In this document: piece after piece, positions 25,854 to 34,834 of the stretch
Layout of the letters: the number at the start of each line of letters is the position of its first letter
How positions within the stretch are numbered: the stretch's first letter is position 1
NCBI RefSeq assembly: GCF_001591645.1
Contig: NZ_BCVH01000025.1
Span: 1-58,540 of the forward strand
DNA length: 58,540 nucleotides
Reading direction: 5' to 3'
Source of the DNA: Robertmurraya korlensis NBRC 107688
Lineage (GTDB): Bacteria > Bacillota > Bacilli > Bacillales > Cytobacillaceae
The notes under the pieces: model-generated
What the model was told of the DNA's origin: nothing
Seen by the model: only the letters and a program-made list of their open reading frames with translations
Databases searched by the model: none
Program-made: the position numbers and the translations under genes

Positions 25854-27014
25854 TTATGATAGCTGATTTTGGAATTGATTATATTCTTCTACAATCTTCT
25901 CGATAATTGCATGATTCTGATCTAGATTTGTTAACCTAGTTAATACCGCCACTATTCCATCATTCTTCACACTCTTTTGAAGGTCAATCGCTTCTTGATC
26001 ATCATTTGAAGTAAATAACAACGCAGCAGCCACTACTTTGCATAAATGAACGGGTGCTTCTTGAAACTCATTGAAGTATTCTAATGCTGGAGCAAATAAC
26101 CGATCGTGAATGCCAAGCTTTCGAAGAGGGGATCTCCCCACTCTTTTCACATCGTCAATAATGTATTCATTTTTAAAACGGCCAATAATTTTGTCAATGT
26201 ATGCTTGATGTTGTTCATTGGAAAACCCGTATTTTTTAACAAGAACTCTTCCTGACTCTTGCAATGCTCCAGAAACAATCTGGTGCACTCGATCATTTTG
26301 TATAGCTTCTGCAATAGGATGAAAGCCGTATACTGAACCTACATACGCAATTGCCGCATGCCCTGTATTGACTGTAAACAATTTTCTTTCGATATATGGA
26401 GCTAAGTCATCAACTAGTGTTGCCCCTTCAATAGATGGTTTTTCTCCCACCCAAGCCGTTTGCTCGATTACCCATTCAAAGAATGGCTCCACTTTTACCA
26501 AGAGCTTGTCTTCATTTGTTTGGTTCGGAACAATTCGGTCAACCGCGGAGTTTGGAAATCCGTAAAGAGAATCAAAGGTATTTCTATCTTCCTCTGTTAA
26601 TTGTTCATATACCTTTTCCTTAAGAAAAGCACTACCGCCAATCATATTTTCACAAGCGATAATATTTAACGGTTTATCTGAAATAGCTGCTCTTTTTTTC
26701 AATCCTTTAGCAATCATCGGTGCAATAATTGCTAATATATTTGGCCCTACTGCCGTAGTGATTAAATCGGCCTGAATAATAGCCTCTTCAATTAGATCAC
26801 CGTTTATGGCACTGTTAATAGCAGCAACGTTTTTCACTGTTGTTTCCGTTTGCTCTTTATTCGCCAATACCACTTTATATTCTTTACGCTCGTTAAGTAA
26901 ATCAACTATTTCAGAATTCACATCAGCAAAACAAACCTCATATCCGGATTGTTGTAGCAATAATCCAATAAACCCACGACCTATATTCCCTGCACCAAAA
27001 TGTAGAGCAAACAT
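25854..27014 (-). CDS. mtlD: Mannitol-1-phosphate 5-dehydrogenase
   Basis: MtlD oxidises mannitol-1-phosphate to fructose-6-phosphate with NAD+, linking mannitol uptake to glycolysis. The 386-aa protein opens with the Rossmann motif HFGAGNIGRGFIGLLL and contains IACENMIGGSAFLKE and VNTGHAAIAYVGSVYG near residue 215. Length is standard. It follows mtlF with one base between them and is the last gene of the mtlR-mtlF-mtlD set. Confidence 0.96.
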   Translation of the reverse strand: MFALHFGAGNIGRGFIGLLLQQSGYEVCFADVNSEIVDLLNERKEYKVVLANKEQTETTVKNVAAINSAINGDLIEEAIIQADLITTAVGPNILAIIAPMIAKGLKKRAAISDKPLNIIACENMIGGSAFLKEKVYEQLTEEDRNTFDSLYGFPNSAVDRIVPNQTNEDKLLVKVEPFFEWVIEQTAWVGEKPSIEGATLVDDLAPYIERKLFTVNTGHAAIAYVGSVYGFHPIAEAIQNDRVHQIVSGALQESGRVLVKKYGFSNEQHQAYIDKIIGRFKNEYIIDDVKRVGRSPLRKLGIHDRLFAPALEYFNEFQEAPVHLCKVVAAALLFTSNDDQEAIDLQKSVKNDGIVAVLTRLTNLDQNHAIIEKIVEEYNQFQNQLS

Positions 27015-27015
27015 A

Positions 27016-27453
27016 TTAGTTCACCTCAGCAAATAAATGTAGGATTTCTTCTTCTGTTTTAGCCTGAACGATTTTCTCGATATTTTCTTCTTCTGAACAT
27101 ACGATAGCAATGTTTGATAGAATATCTAGGTGTTCATTATTTTTTCCTGCAATTCCAATGAGGACCTTTACAATATTGCCGCCACCAAAATCTACCCCTT
27201 CTGGAGCTTGAATGATTGAAATTCCAGATTGTTTCACCAGATCCTTCGCATCCTCTGTTCCGTGAGGGATCGCAACGAAATTCCCCATATAAGTAGATGT
27301 TAACTCTTCCCTAGCAAGCATCTTTTCAATATATGATGGTTCAACATACCCTTTATCCACAAGAATTTGGCCTGTCTTTCTAATAGCCTCCTCCTTTGTT
27401 GACAACGCAACATTTAATTGAATCGTTTCTGCTGTTAAGATTTGTAATGACAT
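27016..27453 (-). CDS. mtlF: Mannitol-specific PTS component IIA
   Basis: This phosphocarrier passes phosphate from HPr to the IIB domain of MtlA. The 145-aa protein has the active-site histidine in NFVAIPHGTEDAK near residue 65. AAGGAG lies 8 bases before the ATG at 27453, so I use this start and not the GTG three codons earlier. It sits between mtlR and mtlD. Confidence 0.95.
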   Translation of the reverse strand: MSLQILTAETIQLNVALSTKEEAIRKTGQILVDKGYVEPSYIEKMLAREELTSTYMGNFVAIPHGTEDAKDLVKQSGISIIQAPEGVDFGGGNIVKVLIGIAGKNNEHLDILSNIAIVCSEEENIEKIVQAKTEEEILHLFAEVN

Positions 27454-27465
27454 ATTGTCCACTCC

Positions 27466-29568
27466 TTAATGATTATATTTTGTTTCATAAATGTCCCTTA
27501 CCTCGTTACATAAAAAATCAAATAGGGCTTCTCTTTCTCCATTCTCAAAAAGGTATATCGTGTCATGATTACGGATAAGAGATGCACTGATTTGGCTTAG
27601 AATCTCTAGCGCCTCTTCGGTTACTTCTTCCGGTGAAAGCATAAGGAGAATACGTTTATTAAGTATTTCTGTCCCATCCATAGCACTTACCTTCACTGGA
27701 TGCTCAAGTTCATACATAGAAAAAGAGGGATTAATCACTTCATTACTTCTTGTATGGTAAAGAGAGAGTGTAGTCTCTGGGATCCCAAGGCCACCTAGCG
27801 CTTCCCTTCCCTTTAAGTGGTTAACAACACTTACTGGATCGTGAATGACCCCTTGGTCCAAGAGTGTTTTACATGCTGTTAATAAGGCTGATTCAATCGA
27901 ATGATAACCTCCAAGCTTTTTTATAAAATAACCCGAAAGGATATCAATCGCTGCCGAGGTAAATTGATGGTTTTTTTGGATTCTCCCAAAAAACTCTTTC
28001 CCCGCTTCACTCTTGGAGGGTGAGTTCCTTAAATCATTCAGCTGTTTTGGCTGGTTAAGCTGTTCTACTCGGATAGACTGTTTAATTCTTTCAATCTCAG
28101 TCTGTGAAAGTATAGGACTTACTAGAACATATTGACCTTGATAATCCTTTAAAGGTACAGTCGAAATAATTATAGAATATTCCTCAGGATTTACTTGTTC
28201 AAAATCAAAAAGAGAAATATTTTTCGTTTTTAACCAAGGCAGTTCTTTTTGAATTTTTGTGGCAAGTATCTTTGATGTTCCTATTCCGCTCGAACAAACG
28301 ACTAGGCCATTCATTTCCTTATTTTCTTCTCCCCTTAGCAAGGCAGAAGCAAAATGCATAACAAGAAAACCTATCTCTTCTTTTGGTACGATGAAGTCTG
28401 GAAAAACTAATTCAACCCCATCATTAATAATGCTAAATAATTCTCGGTAATCTTCCATAATTCGCTCAAGTAACGGGTTACTAATCTTCATCTGTTGCTT
28501 CATTCGATAGATCGCTGGACGCAAGTGAGCAATTAGACCTTGATAAAGATCAATGTTATTTTCAAGATTATTTCCTATCCTATTCCCCACATACTGGATG
28601 AGCTTTTGTGCTGTAAATCCCACTTGGACAGCTGTTTCTTCGAAGATATCCCCTTGCTCATTCCTTAGCTTTGCTCCTAAAAGGTGCATCGTAATATAAC
28701 TTGCTTCACCTTGGGAAACAGAAATTTGAAATGCCTTTTCTAATCCCGAAACTATTTTTTCAGCAATCTTATACTCTTTTGTTGCAGAAAGCTGATCAGG
28801 GAATCTGTCATCTAGTGGTATCTCTACACCCTGCTGTATCCTTTCTGTTGCAAGAGCTAAATGGACAACCAAACCGATGTAAGCACTGTCCGCTATTGGG
28901 TAAGGCAGCTCCTTTTTTACATCATCAATAATACTTTCAATGATAACGAGCTTCTTTTTATCCACTAATCCAAGTAATCGGTCGGTAGCTGTATCCATCT
29001 CCATAGCCGATCGTTTCTGAATATTCTCACGGATAAAAGAAATAAACTCAAACTCATCCAAGTGATCTAAAATTAAGCTGCTCATGACTTTTCGCTTAGC
29101 TGTTTCTAGACCAGACAACTCAACTCCGTATCCTCTTTTACGAATAAGAGATAACCCATATGGTTCAATTTTTTCTTCGATTTTGTTTAAATCATTACTA
29201 ACGGTTGCAATCGTGACATTCAGGTCATTTGCTAAAACAACCAGTTTTACGGGTTCTAAGCTTTCAAGTAAGCTTGAGAGAATAATGGTTTGTCGTTCAT
29301 CCGGAGTGTACTCGTTATGAGAGGCACTGAATAAGAATAGTTTTAACTTCTCTTTGTTTTCACTACTCCCTTTTACAAGAATCCCCACCCCAGACTGCCT
29401 GGATAATGACAAATCGTAGGATTTTAGTATTTCTTCGACACCTTTTAAATCTCGGTGTACCGTCCTTGAACTTACGTTAAGAATTTTGGCAATACTACTC
29501 ACGGTCGTTTCCTCTTCATTAAGAAGTATCACCTCGAGAATTTTCCTTTCTCTCGCTGTAATATACAT
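27466..29568 (-). CDS. mtlR: Mannitol operon transcriptional activator with PRD domains
   Basis: MtlR activates mannitol genes and is controlled by PTS phosphorylation. The 700-aa protein has an N-terminal helix-turn-helix (TVSSIAKILNVSSRTVHRDLKGVEEIL), a second HTH-like region near residue 110, two PRD domains (about 190-400) with conserved histidines, a IIB-gat-like domain with a cysteine in VVCSSGIGTSKI near residue 420, and a C-terminal IIA-like domain with a histidine in LYHTRSNEV. This is the usual Bacillus architecture. It ends 12 bases before mtlF. A TTGTCA-type half-site occurs in its upstream region. Confidence 0.95.
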   Translation of the reverse strand: MYITARERKILEVILLNEEETTVSSIAKILNVSSRTVHRDLKGVEEILKSYDLSLSRQSGVGILVKGSSENKEKLKLFLFSASHNEYTPDERQTIILSSLLESLEPVKLVVLANDLNVTIATVSNDLNKIEEKIEPYGLSLIRKRGYGVELSGLETAKRKVMSSLILDHLDEFEFISFIRENIQKRSAMEMDTATDRLLGLVDKKKLVIIESIIDDVKKELPYPIADSAYIGLVVHLALATERIQQGVEIPLDDRFPDQLSATKEYKIAEKIVSGLEKAFQISVSQGEASYITMHLLGAKLRNEQGDIFEETAVQVGFTAQKLIQYVGNRIGNNLENNIDLYQGLIAHLRPAIYRMKQQMKISNPLLERIMEDYRELFSIINDGVELVFPDFIVPKEEIGFLVMHFASALLRGEENKEMNGLVVCSSGIGTSKILATKIQKELPWLKTKNISLFDFEQVNPEEYSIIISTVPLKDYQGQYVLVSPILSQTEIERIKQSIRVEQLNQPKQLNDLRNSPSKSEAGKEFFGRIQKNHQFTSAAIDILSGYFIKKLGGYHSIESALLTACKTLLDQGVIHDPVSVVNHLKGREALGGLGIPETTLSLYHTRSNEVINPSFSMYELEHPVKVSAMDGTEILNKRILLMLSPEEVTEEALEILSQISASLIRNHDTIYLFENGEREALFDFLCNEVRDIYETKYNH

Positions 29569-29757
29569 AGACCATCAACTCCTAAAGAGTCCAACTTGAT
29601 GACAATATTAAATTAAAAAGATGCTTATATTTAAATGATACTCTTGTAAATACCTGTTAACAACCGTTTAAAAATACACATTCGTCATAGTATTTGTTGA
29701 CAAAATTAAATAAATACATAAAAATGGAGCCCAGATTAATCTAGACCCCTCTTCCCT

Positions 29758-30768
29758 TCATAATAAAAAAGCATAAATGATTACCAATATGATCAATCCA
29801 ATAGGTATCCCAAAGTTTGCCCACTCCTTGCTTGAAATCCCTAGTTTATTAGCAGCTATGATATTCGGAATATTCCCCGGAATCAACATCCCTCCACTAA
29901 TCAGTAATCCTAATAAAACCGCTCTTACTTTTTGTTCCTCCATCTGAGGACTCATTTCAGCCGCTGCAAGGGTAGCATTATCTAAAACAGCTGAAACCGT
30001 GTTAATCCAATATAGTAATGGTGTATTTAGATGAATGACATAGAGGTCAATGACTGTTTTAAATCCAGATCCTAGCAACGTCAAGCCCATAACAAACAGG
30101 TATATCTTGATTCCTCTATACAAAACGTCTTCATAAGTTTCATTGTTAATGTGGGCATTTGTGAATTCATGAGAATCCCTTGGTTTTTTGACTAGTACGG
30201 CAGCTAAGATTCCTAAGAAAACAATTAATGGGATAATAATAGGTCCTAATAATTCAATGAGATAAAAGAAATCCTCTTCTAACTTGCTGATTGCGATCGT
30301 GGCTACCGGTTCTCCCACAGGTGTTAAGCTTGCTCCTAATCCAATACTAAAACAGGATAGGACCACATAGCGGATAGCTGATTTAGGATCTAACCTCATG
30401 GATGTGACAAGAGCGACCAAGAGGAGAGAAGAAATAATGGCTGTTATAATACTCGATAGGAAACCCAAAATAATAACTGTGATAGCTACACACCATTTAA
30501 ATGAAAAGGTACGTAACAACTGCTTGATGAATCTGTCTATGCTTCGATGAAACCACTTTAATAACAATGAGGCAACGAAAACAGCAATGGTTATACCAAT
30601 AGGGTCACTCGCAGCTTTTAAGAATAAATCTTTACTCCAACTTCCACTTGAAATAGCAGTAATAGCACCCATAATAAAGATAAATATTTCAATATTGTTC
30701 TCTACAACCTTTACCTTTAAGGGTAAAAGGAGTACCAACAAAAAGACTAGTATTAACCACCACACCAT
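29758..30768 (-). CDS. Putative ion transporter/antiporter membrane protein (DUF1646-like)
   Basis: This 336-aa integral membrane protein has about ten hydrophobic segments. The pattern GLGASLTPVGEPVATIAISKLEEDFFYLIELLGP near residue 135 and AVLDNATLAAAEMSP near residue 260 recalls the ion-transporter superfamily and the DUF1646 family of putative sodium/proton antiporters. The aspartate-asparagine pair in LDNATLA may bind cation; this is inference. It lies alone between mtlA and mtlR on the same strand, an unexpected place in a mannitol locus. The ATG at 30768 has GGAGA 10 bases upstream; a GTG one codon later is possible. Confidence 0.7.
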   Translation of the reverse strand: MVWWLILVFLLVLLLPLKVKVVENNIEIFIFIMGAITAISSGSWSKDLFLKAASDPIGITIAVFVASLLLKWFHRSIDRFIKQLLRTFSFKWCVAITVIILGFLSSIITAIISSLLLVALVTSMRLDPKSAIRYVVLSCFSIGLGASLTPVGEPVATIAISKLEEDFFYLIELLGPIIIPLIVFLGILAAVLVKKPRDSHEFTNAHINNETYEDVLYRGIKIYLFVMGLTLLGSGFKTVIDLYVIHLNTPLLYWINTVSAVLDNATLAAAEMSPQMEEQKVRAVLLGLLISGGMLIPGNIPNIIAANKLGISSKEWANFGIPIGLIILVIIYAFLL

Positions 30769-30854
30769 CGTTCCGACATCTCCAATAGCATATTTCCTTT
30801 TTTAAGGATTTAAATATATATGCTTTTCTTTGGACAAACTTGCTATTATATTCA

Positions 30855-30898
30855 AAACAACAAACACCCCTAAACCGTTGATCGATTTAGGGGTGTTA
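30855..30898 (-). terminator. Terminator after mtlA
   Basis: A stem of about 15 bp (30863-30877 with 30883-30897) including AACACCCCTAAA is followed on the minus strand by TTGTTGTTTTG. It separates mtlA from the transporter gene downstream. Confidence 0.85.
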
Positions 30899-30900
30899 AT

Positions 30901-32313
30901 TTATTTAAGATTATTCACAATCTCATCATACTTAGGACTATTTAAAAAGTTTTCTACAGATACATGATGTGCATTTGGAAGCTTTGCTTTTGCACGATCC
31001 GTTAGATCTTTATGTGTTACAACGATATCAGCATCAGCTGGAAGGTTATTGATAGATGTATTCGCTACCTCTACCCCTTCTACCTCAGCTTTTTTCACTT
31101 TGTTACGTAATATGGATGCACCCATTGCACTTGAACCCATCCCAGCATCACAAGCAAAGATAATTTTATTCACTTTATGAAAGTCAACTTTGCTTTCTAG
31201 TGTATCAGTTACTGAACTCTTTTTCCCTTTCATTTCTTGCATTTTTTCTGTTGCCGCTTCTAAATCTTCTTCTTCGTTGTTTTTGCTAACCTTAAGAATA
31301 AATGATGCTACTGCGAATGATACAGCTGCTGCAACAATTACTCCTAATAGAACTCCTAAGTGACCACCCTTTGGAGTCATAGCCATTAAAGCAAAGATAC
31401 TTCCTGGTGATGGAGGAGCTACAAGACCTGCGTTAAAAATCGTTAGTGTGAATACTCCACTCACGCCCCCTGCTATTGCAGCAAGGATTAACATAGGCTT
31501 CATTAAGATATATGGGAAGTAGATCTCATGGATTCCCCCTAAGAAGTGAATAATCACTGCACCTGGAGCTGTTCTTTTTGCTGAACCTTTCCCGAATAAC
31601 ATAATCGCTAAGAGAATACCGAGTCCAGGACCAGGGTTTGATTCTAGTAGGAACATAATAGACTTTCCAGCATCTGCTGCTTGCTCTACACCAAGTGGGC
31701 TTAAAATCCCGTGATTGATAGCATTGTTTAAGAATAATACCTTAGCAGGCTCAATAAGGATATTCGCTAACGGAAGAAGACCCGCATCAACGATTGCCTC
31801 AACTCCTGCAGCTAACGCATTGTTTAAACCTTCTACTACTGGACCAATTACTTTAAATGCGATTAAAGTTAAGATTCCACCTAAAATACCAGCTGTAAAG
31901 TTATTTACCAACATTTCAAAACCTTGTCTGATCTTTGGAACAATGACTGCGTCAAGCTTCTTAATTAGATACCCTCCAAGCGGCCCCATAAGCATGGCAC
32001 CTAGGAACATTGGAATCTCTGCTCCCACGATCACACCCATTGTTGCTGTAGCACCGACTACTCCACCACGAGTATCATATACGATCTTACCACCTGTATA
32101 ACCAATTAATAATGGAAGAAGATACGTAATCATCGGGCCAACTAACTTAGCGAAATCCTCATTTGGATACCAGCCTGTTGGAATAAATAAAGCAGTAATA
32201 ATCCCCCACGCGATAAAAGCACCAATATTTGGCATAATCATACCACTTAAATGACTACCAAAGCGTTGGATTTTCACACGAACATCCGACTTTTGCGCTA
32301 CTTGATTAGACAT
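30901..32313 (-). CDS. mtlA: Mannitol-specific PTS component IICB
   Basis: MtlA imports and phosphorylates mannitol to mannitol-1-phosphate. The 470-aa protein has a IIC membrane domain (about 15-340, with GAFIAWGIITALFIPTGWYPNE early and GGIHEIYFPYILMKP near residue 265) and a C-terminal IIB domain with the phosphocysteine in FACDAGMGSSAMG near residue 385. It lacks a fused IIA, which MtlF provides. AAAGGGGAA precedes the ATG at 32313. The promoter shows a cre and three MtlR-type half-sites. Confidence 0.96.
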   Translation of the reverse strand: MSNQVAQKSDVRVKIQRFGSHLSGMIMPNIGAFIAWGIITALFIPTGWYPNEDFAKLVGPMITYLLPLLIGYTGGKIVYDTRGGVVGATATMGVIVGAEIPMFLGAMLMGPLGGYLIKKLDAVIVPKIRQGFEMLVNNFTAGILGGILTLIAFKVIGPVVEGLNNALAAGVEAIVDAGLLPLANILIEPAKVLFLNNAINHGILSPLGVEQAADAGKSIMFLLESNPGPGLGILLAIMLFGKGSAKRTAPGAVIIHFLGGIHEIYFPYILMKPMLILAAIAGGVSGVFTLTIFNAGLVAPPSPGSIFALMAMTPKGGHLGVLLGVIVAAAVSFAVASFILKVSKNNEEEDLEAATEKMQEMKGKKSSVTDTLESKVDFHKVNKIIFACDAGMGSSAMGASILRNKVKKAEVEGVEVANTSINNLPADADIVVTHKDLTDRAKAKLPNAHHVSVENFLNSPKYDEIVNNLK

Positions 32314-32367
32314 ATAGTATAATTCCCCTTTCAGAAATATAAATCTTTTGTCCTTGTTTCTAACTTT

Positions 32368-32396
32368 ATGATAAAGCGTTTTCAACACCTATTCAA
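32368..32396 (-). promoter_or_regulatory. mtlA promoter overlapped by a cre
   Basis: On the minus strand TTGAAT (-35, 32391-32396) is followed after 17 bases by TATCAT (-10, 32368-32373). The spacer holds TTGAAAACGCTTTATC, a cre of the TGAAARCGYTTTNN type, so CcpA would block polymerase when glucose is present. Confidence 0.7.
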
Positions 32397-32414
32397 TTCA
32401 AACTAAAATGCATT

Positions 32415-32449
32415 TTGTCATGAACCATGTTGTCATAATTGAATTGTCA
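32415..32449. promoter_or_regulatory. MtlR-type half-sites upstream of mtlA
   Basis: TTGTCA occurs three times on the + strand at 32415, 32430 and 32444 (TGACAA towards mtlA), spaced 15 and 14 bases apart and ending 19 bases before the -35. TTGTCA/TGACA half-sites are described for MtlR operators in Bacillus, and the position upstream of -35 fits an activator. Confidence 0.6.
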
Positions 32450-32489
32450 CTATTGTTCATTGTTCTATAGGTTAAGAGACTTTAGATTC

Positions 32490-32728
32490 AGTAGTTCAGG
32501 AACATGGAGAAAAAAAGGGAGGGTTTGTGATTGTCCAAATACGAACCTGATTCGGTATTCGGACTAGACTTGCTCGTTTTTCTCTATGTTTGTGAAAGCT
32601 TTTTTGAATAGTTAAACCTAGATAACGTTCTTTATAATAAGGGAATCGAACAGACCAAATCAAACGCGATTTGGTCTGTTGATGTTCTCCACAAAACTGA
32701 ACTACCCACATGCATTCTCTTTTCAGTT
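32490..32728. other. Intergenic region with two hairpin sequences, mtlA to metG
   Basis: This stretch holds an imperfect palindrome at about 32533-32564 (GTCCAAATAC and GTATTCGGAC) and a perfect 11-bp inverted repeat at 32651-32678 (CAGACCAAATC, 6-base loop). An open frame of 78 codons on the minus strand runs through both, starting in the metG stop codon, with no convincing ribosome-binding site and an odd, Trp/Arg-rich composition. I judge it non-coding. The second palindrome may weakly terminate metG, though it lacks a T-run. Confidence 0.45.
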
Positions 32729-34348
32729 TCATTTAATCTGTGAGCGTAGTTTCTCTCCTTCTTCTGTTATCGCCCTTATATCTATTCGTTCAAACAGTGG
32801 GTGAATATTCTCTACAGACAATGGCAAGTTAGTAATCACTTTCCAGGAGAATCTAGACTGATGGAGCATTTTTCTAACTTCTTCACTTGAATGAGGAAGA
32901 AAGGGATGTAGTAATTGGGCAAAATTGATGATAAGAAACACACATGTGGCGATGGCTGCATCCCGCTTTTCTTCTTCCGCTTTCCATGGTTGCTGTTCAT
33001 CAAAATACTTATTTGCATATCTTATGCACTCAAAAATGCCTTCTAGTGCTTGCTTCATTCTTGCTGCTTCAATGGCTTCCCCTACCTGCTGGTAAAGGGA
33101 TTCCACACGGCTTTGGATGCTTTTATCAGGTGGTAATTGAGGCACTACACCATTTGTTTGCTTTTGAATGAACTTTAACGTACGGTTTACAAAATTCCCA
33201 TACGCTCCTAACAGCTCACCATTATGACTGTATATAAATTCCCGCCAAGAGAAATCTGTATCCCGATTTTCAGGTGCGTTGATTGTTAGAAAGTATCGAA
33301 TCGAGTCTGGGTGATACCTCTCTAATAGATCCTGGATCCAAATGGCCCAATTTTTGCTTGTAGAAATCTTCTTTTTTTCTAATGTTACGTAATCATTTGA
33401 TACGATATAATCAGGTAAACCCTCCAAACCAGACCCTATTTGTATAGCTGGCCATATGATTGAATGGAAAGGGATATTGTCCTTCCCATGAACATAGTAG
33501 CTACGTGTTGTTTCCCTCCAGAAGTCCTCAACATCTCTTCCATTTTCTTTCCCCCATAGAAGACTTGCTGAGTAATACCCTGCAACCGCCTCAATCCACA
33601 CATAAATTTTCTTATGTTCAAATCCTTTTATTGGGACGGAAACGCCATTTGGCAGGTCACGAGTAGCTGGTCGATCTTTCAATCCTTCCCTTAAATATCT
33701 TTCGGTTAATTGTAATGCGTTCTCACGCCAGAAACCTTCCCTATCTCTCTTCAGTTCTTCCACTTGGTGTTGAAGCTTACTTAATGCTAAGTAATAATGC
33801 TCCGTTTTCTTAATGACAGGTGATGAGCCACATATTTTACAAGTCTTATGATGGAGCTCGACTGGATCTAATATCGTAGAACAATAATCACATTGATCAC
33901 CACGTGCTTGTTCCCCACAGGTCGGGCAGATTCCTTCGACATAACGGTCAGGTAGAAACTGATCACATTCATTGCAATATACTTGATCTATCTCTTTTGT
34001 ATAGAGTAAACCGTTATTATCAATCTTTAAAAATAAGTCCTGTACCACACTAGCATGGTGAGCAGAATCCGTACGAGTATAACAATCATAAGAAAATCCT
34101 AGCTTTGTAAAGCACTCTTCAAACTCTTGGTGATATCTATCGGCTATGTCAGTTACGTCCATCCCCTCCTGCATGGCACGAATCGTAATAGGTGTCCCAT
34201 TACAATCACTTCCCGACACATATAAAACCCTTTCGCCTTTTAAACGGTAGTATCTTGCCAGAATATCACCTGGCAGTAAGCCTGCTACATGACCAATATG
34301 CAGGGAACCATTTGCATATGGCCATGCCCCCCCAATAAATACATCCAT
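32729..34348 (-). CDS. metG: Methionyl-tRNA synthetase, double-zinc-knuckle type (MetRS2-like)
   Basis: The enzyme charges tRNA-Met with methionine. The 539-aa protein has the HIGH motif at residues 17-20 and a KMSKS variant, KISTS, at 327-331. The connective domain has four CXXC pairs (C125/C128, C141/C144, C153/C156, C170/C173), the doubled zinc-knuckle form also seen in Escherichia coli and archaea. Housekeeping Bacillus MetS has a single knuckle and a C-terminal tRNA-binding domain, which this protein lacks. AGGAGG precedes the ATG. A T-box with ATG specifier controls it. I infer a second, inhibitor-tolerant type of MetRS, as reported in some Bacillus and Streptococcus. Confidence 0.93.
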   Translation of the reverse strand: MDVFIGGAWPYANGSLHIGHVAGLLPGDILARYYRLKGERVLYVSGSDCNGTPITIRAMQEGMDVTDIADRYHQEFEECFTKLGFSYDCYTRTDSAHHASVVQDLFLKIDNNGLLYTKEIDQVYCNECDQFLPDRYVEGICPTCGEQARGDQCDYCSTILDPVELHHKTCKICGSSPVIKKTEHYYLALSKLQHQVEELKRDREGFWRENALQLTERYLREGLKDRPATRDLPNGVSVPIKGFEHKKIYVWIEAVAGYYSASLLWGKENGRDVEDFWRETTRSYYVHGKDNIPFHSIIWPAIQIGSGLEGLPDYIVSNDYVTLEKKKISTSKNWAIWIQDLLERYHPDSIRYFLTINAPENRDTDFSWREFIYSHNGELLGAYGNFVNRTLKFIQKQTNGVVPQLPPDKSIQSRVESLYQQVGEAIEAARMKQALEGIFECIRYANKYFDEQQPWKAEEEKRDAAIATCVFLIINFAQLLHPFLPHSSEEVRKMLHQSRFSWKVITNLPLSVENIHPLFERIDIRAITEEGEKLRSQIK

Positions 34349-34370
34349 TCAAGATTCCTCCTTTTATAAA

Positions 34371-34675
34371 AATAAAAAAAGCCCTGTCCGTATCTTAATA
34401 AAGATAAGGACAGGACTTTACTCCCGTGGTACCACCTTAATTCACCAACAGCTCACACTGTTAGCCTCTGCAAGTACGAAAGCAGTGAAATACTCTACTC
34501 TTATACCGTGACATTGATAACGGGTGCCAACTCCCGACAACCCCTACTTCTGTGGATAACAGGTTCAGTTCGCAGCTCGGAGGCCATTTTTCAAATGTGA
34601 ATCCTAACTCCTTTTCAGCTTCCGGAGCTCTCTGCTTAGGATAACAATCATTTTACTTTTCCTCTTCTACGCCTT
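34371..34675 (-). ncRNA. T-box leader, methionine-specific
   Basis: On the minus strand a Stem I region with AGAGAGC is followed by the specifier ATG at 34587-34585 (context GAAAAATGGCC). The T-box motif AAGGTGGTACCACGGG lies at 34438-34423, where TGGT would pair with the tRNA acceptor end ACCA. A 16-bp terminator stem (34381-34396 with 34401-34416) with a T-run at 34380-34371 follows. Uncharged tRNA-Met should stabilise the antiterminator and allow metG transcription. Confidence 0.93.
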
Positions 34676-34682
34676 TTCAGAT

Positions 34683-34711
34683 ATTATATATAAAATCTAC
34701 AAATGTAACAA
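34683..34711 (-). promoter_or_regulatory. Promoter of the metG T-box transcript
   Basis: On the minus strand TTGTTA (-35, 34706-34711) and TATAAT (-10, 34683-34688) are separated by exactly 17 bases and end just upstream of Stem I. Confidence 0.75.
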
Positions 34712-34834
34712 TATACCAATTAAAATCCCTAACTCACTTTTTACCTAGGTAAATCTCCCTAATTTCTTTTAATGGAATCCCTTTTTCCCTTTCTACCCTT
34801 TATAATAATAGAAAGAAAACTTCCGGAGGCAATG

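Noticed and set aside
32496-32732. 78-codon minus-strand ORF overlapping the metG stop
   Set aside because: There is no ribosome-binding site, the composition is unusual, and it passes through two palindromes.
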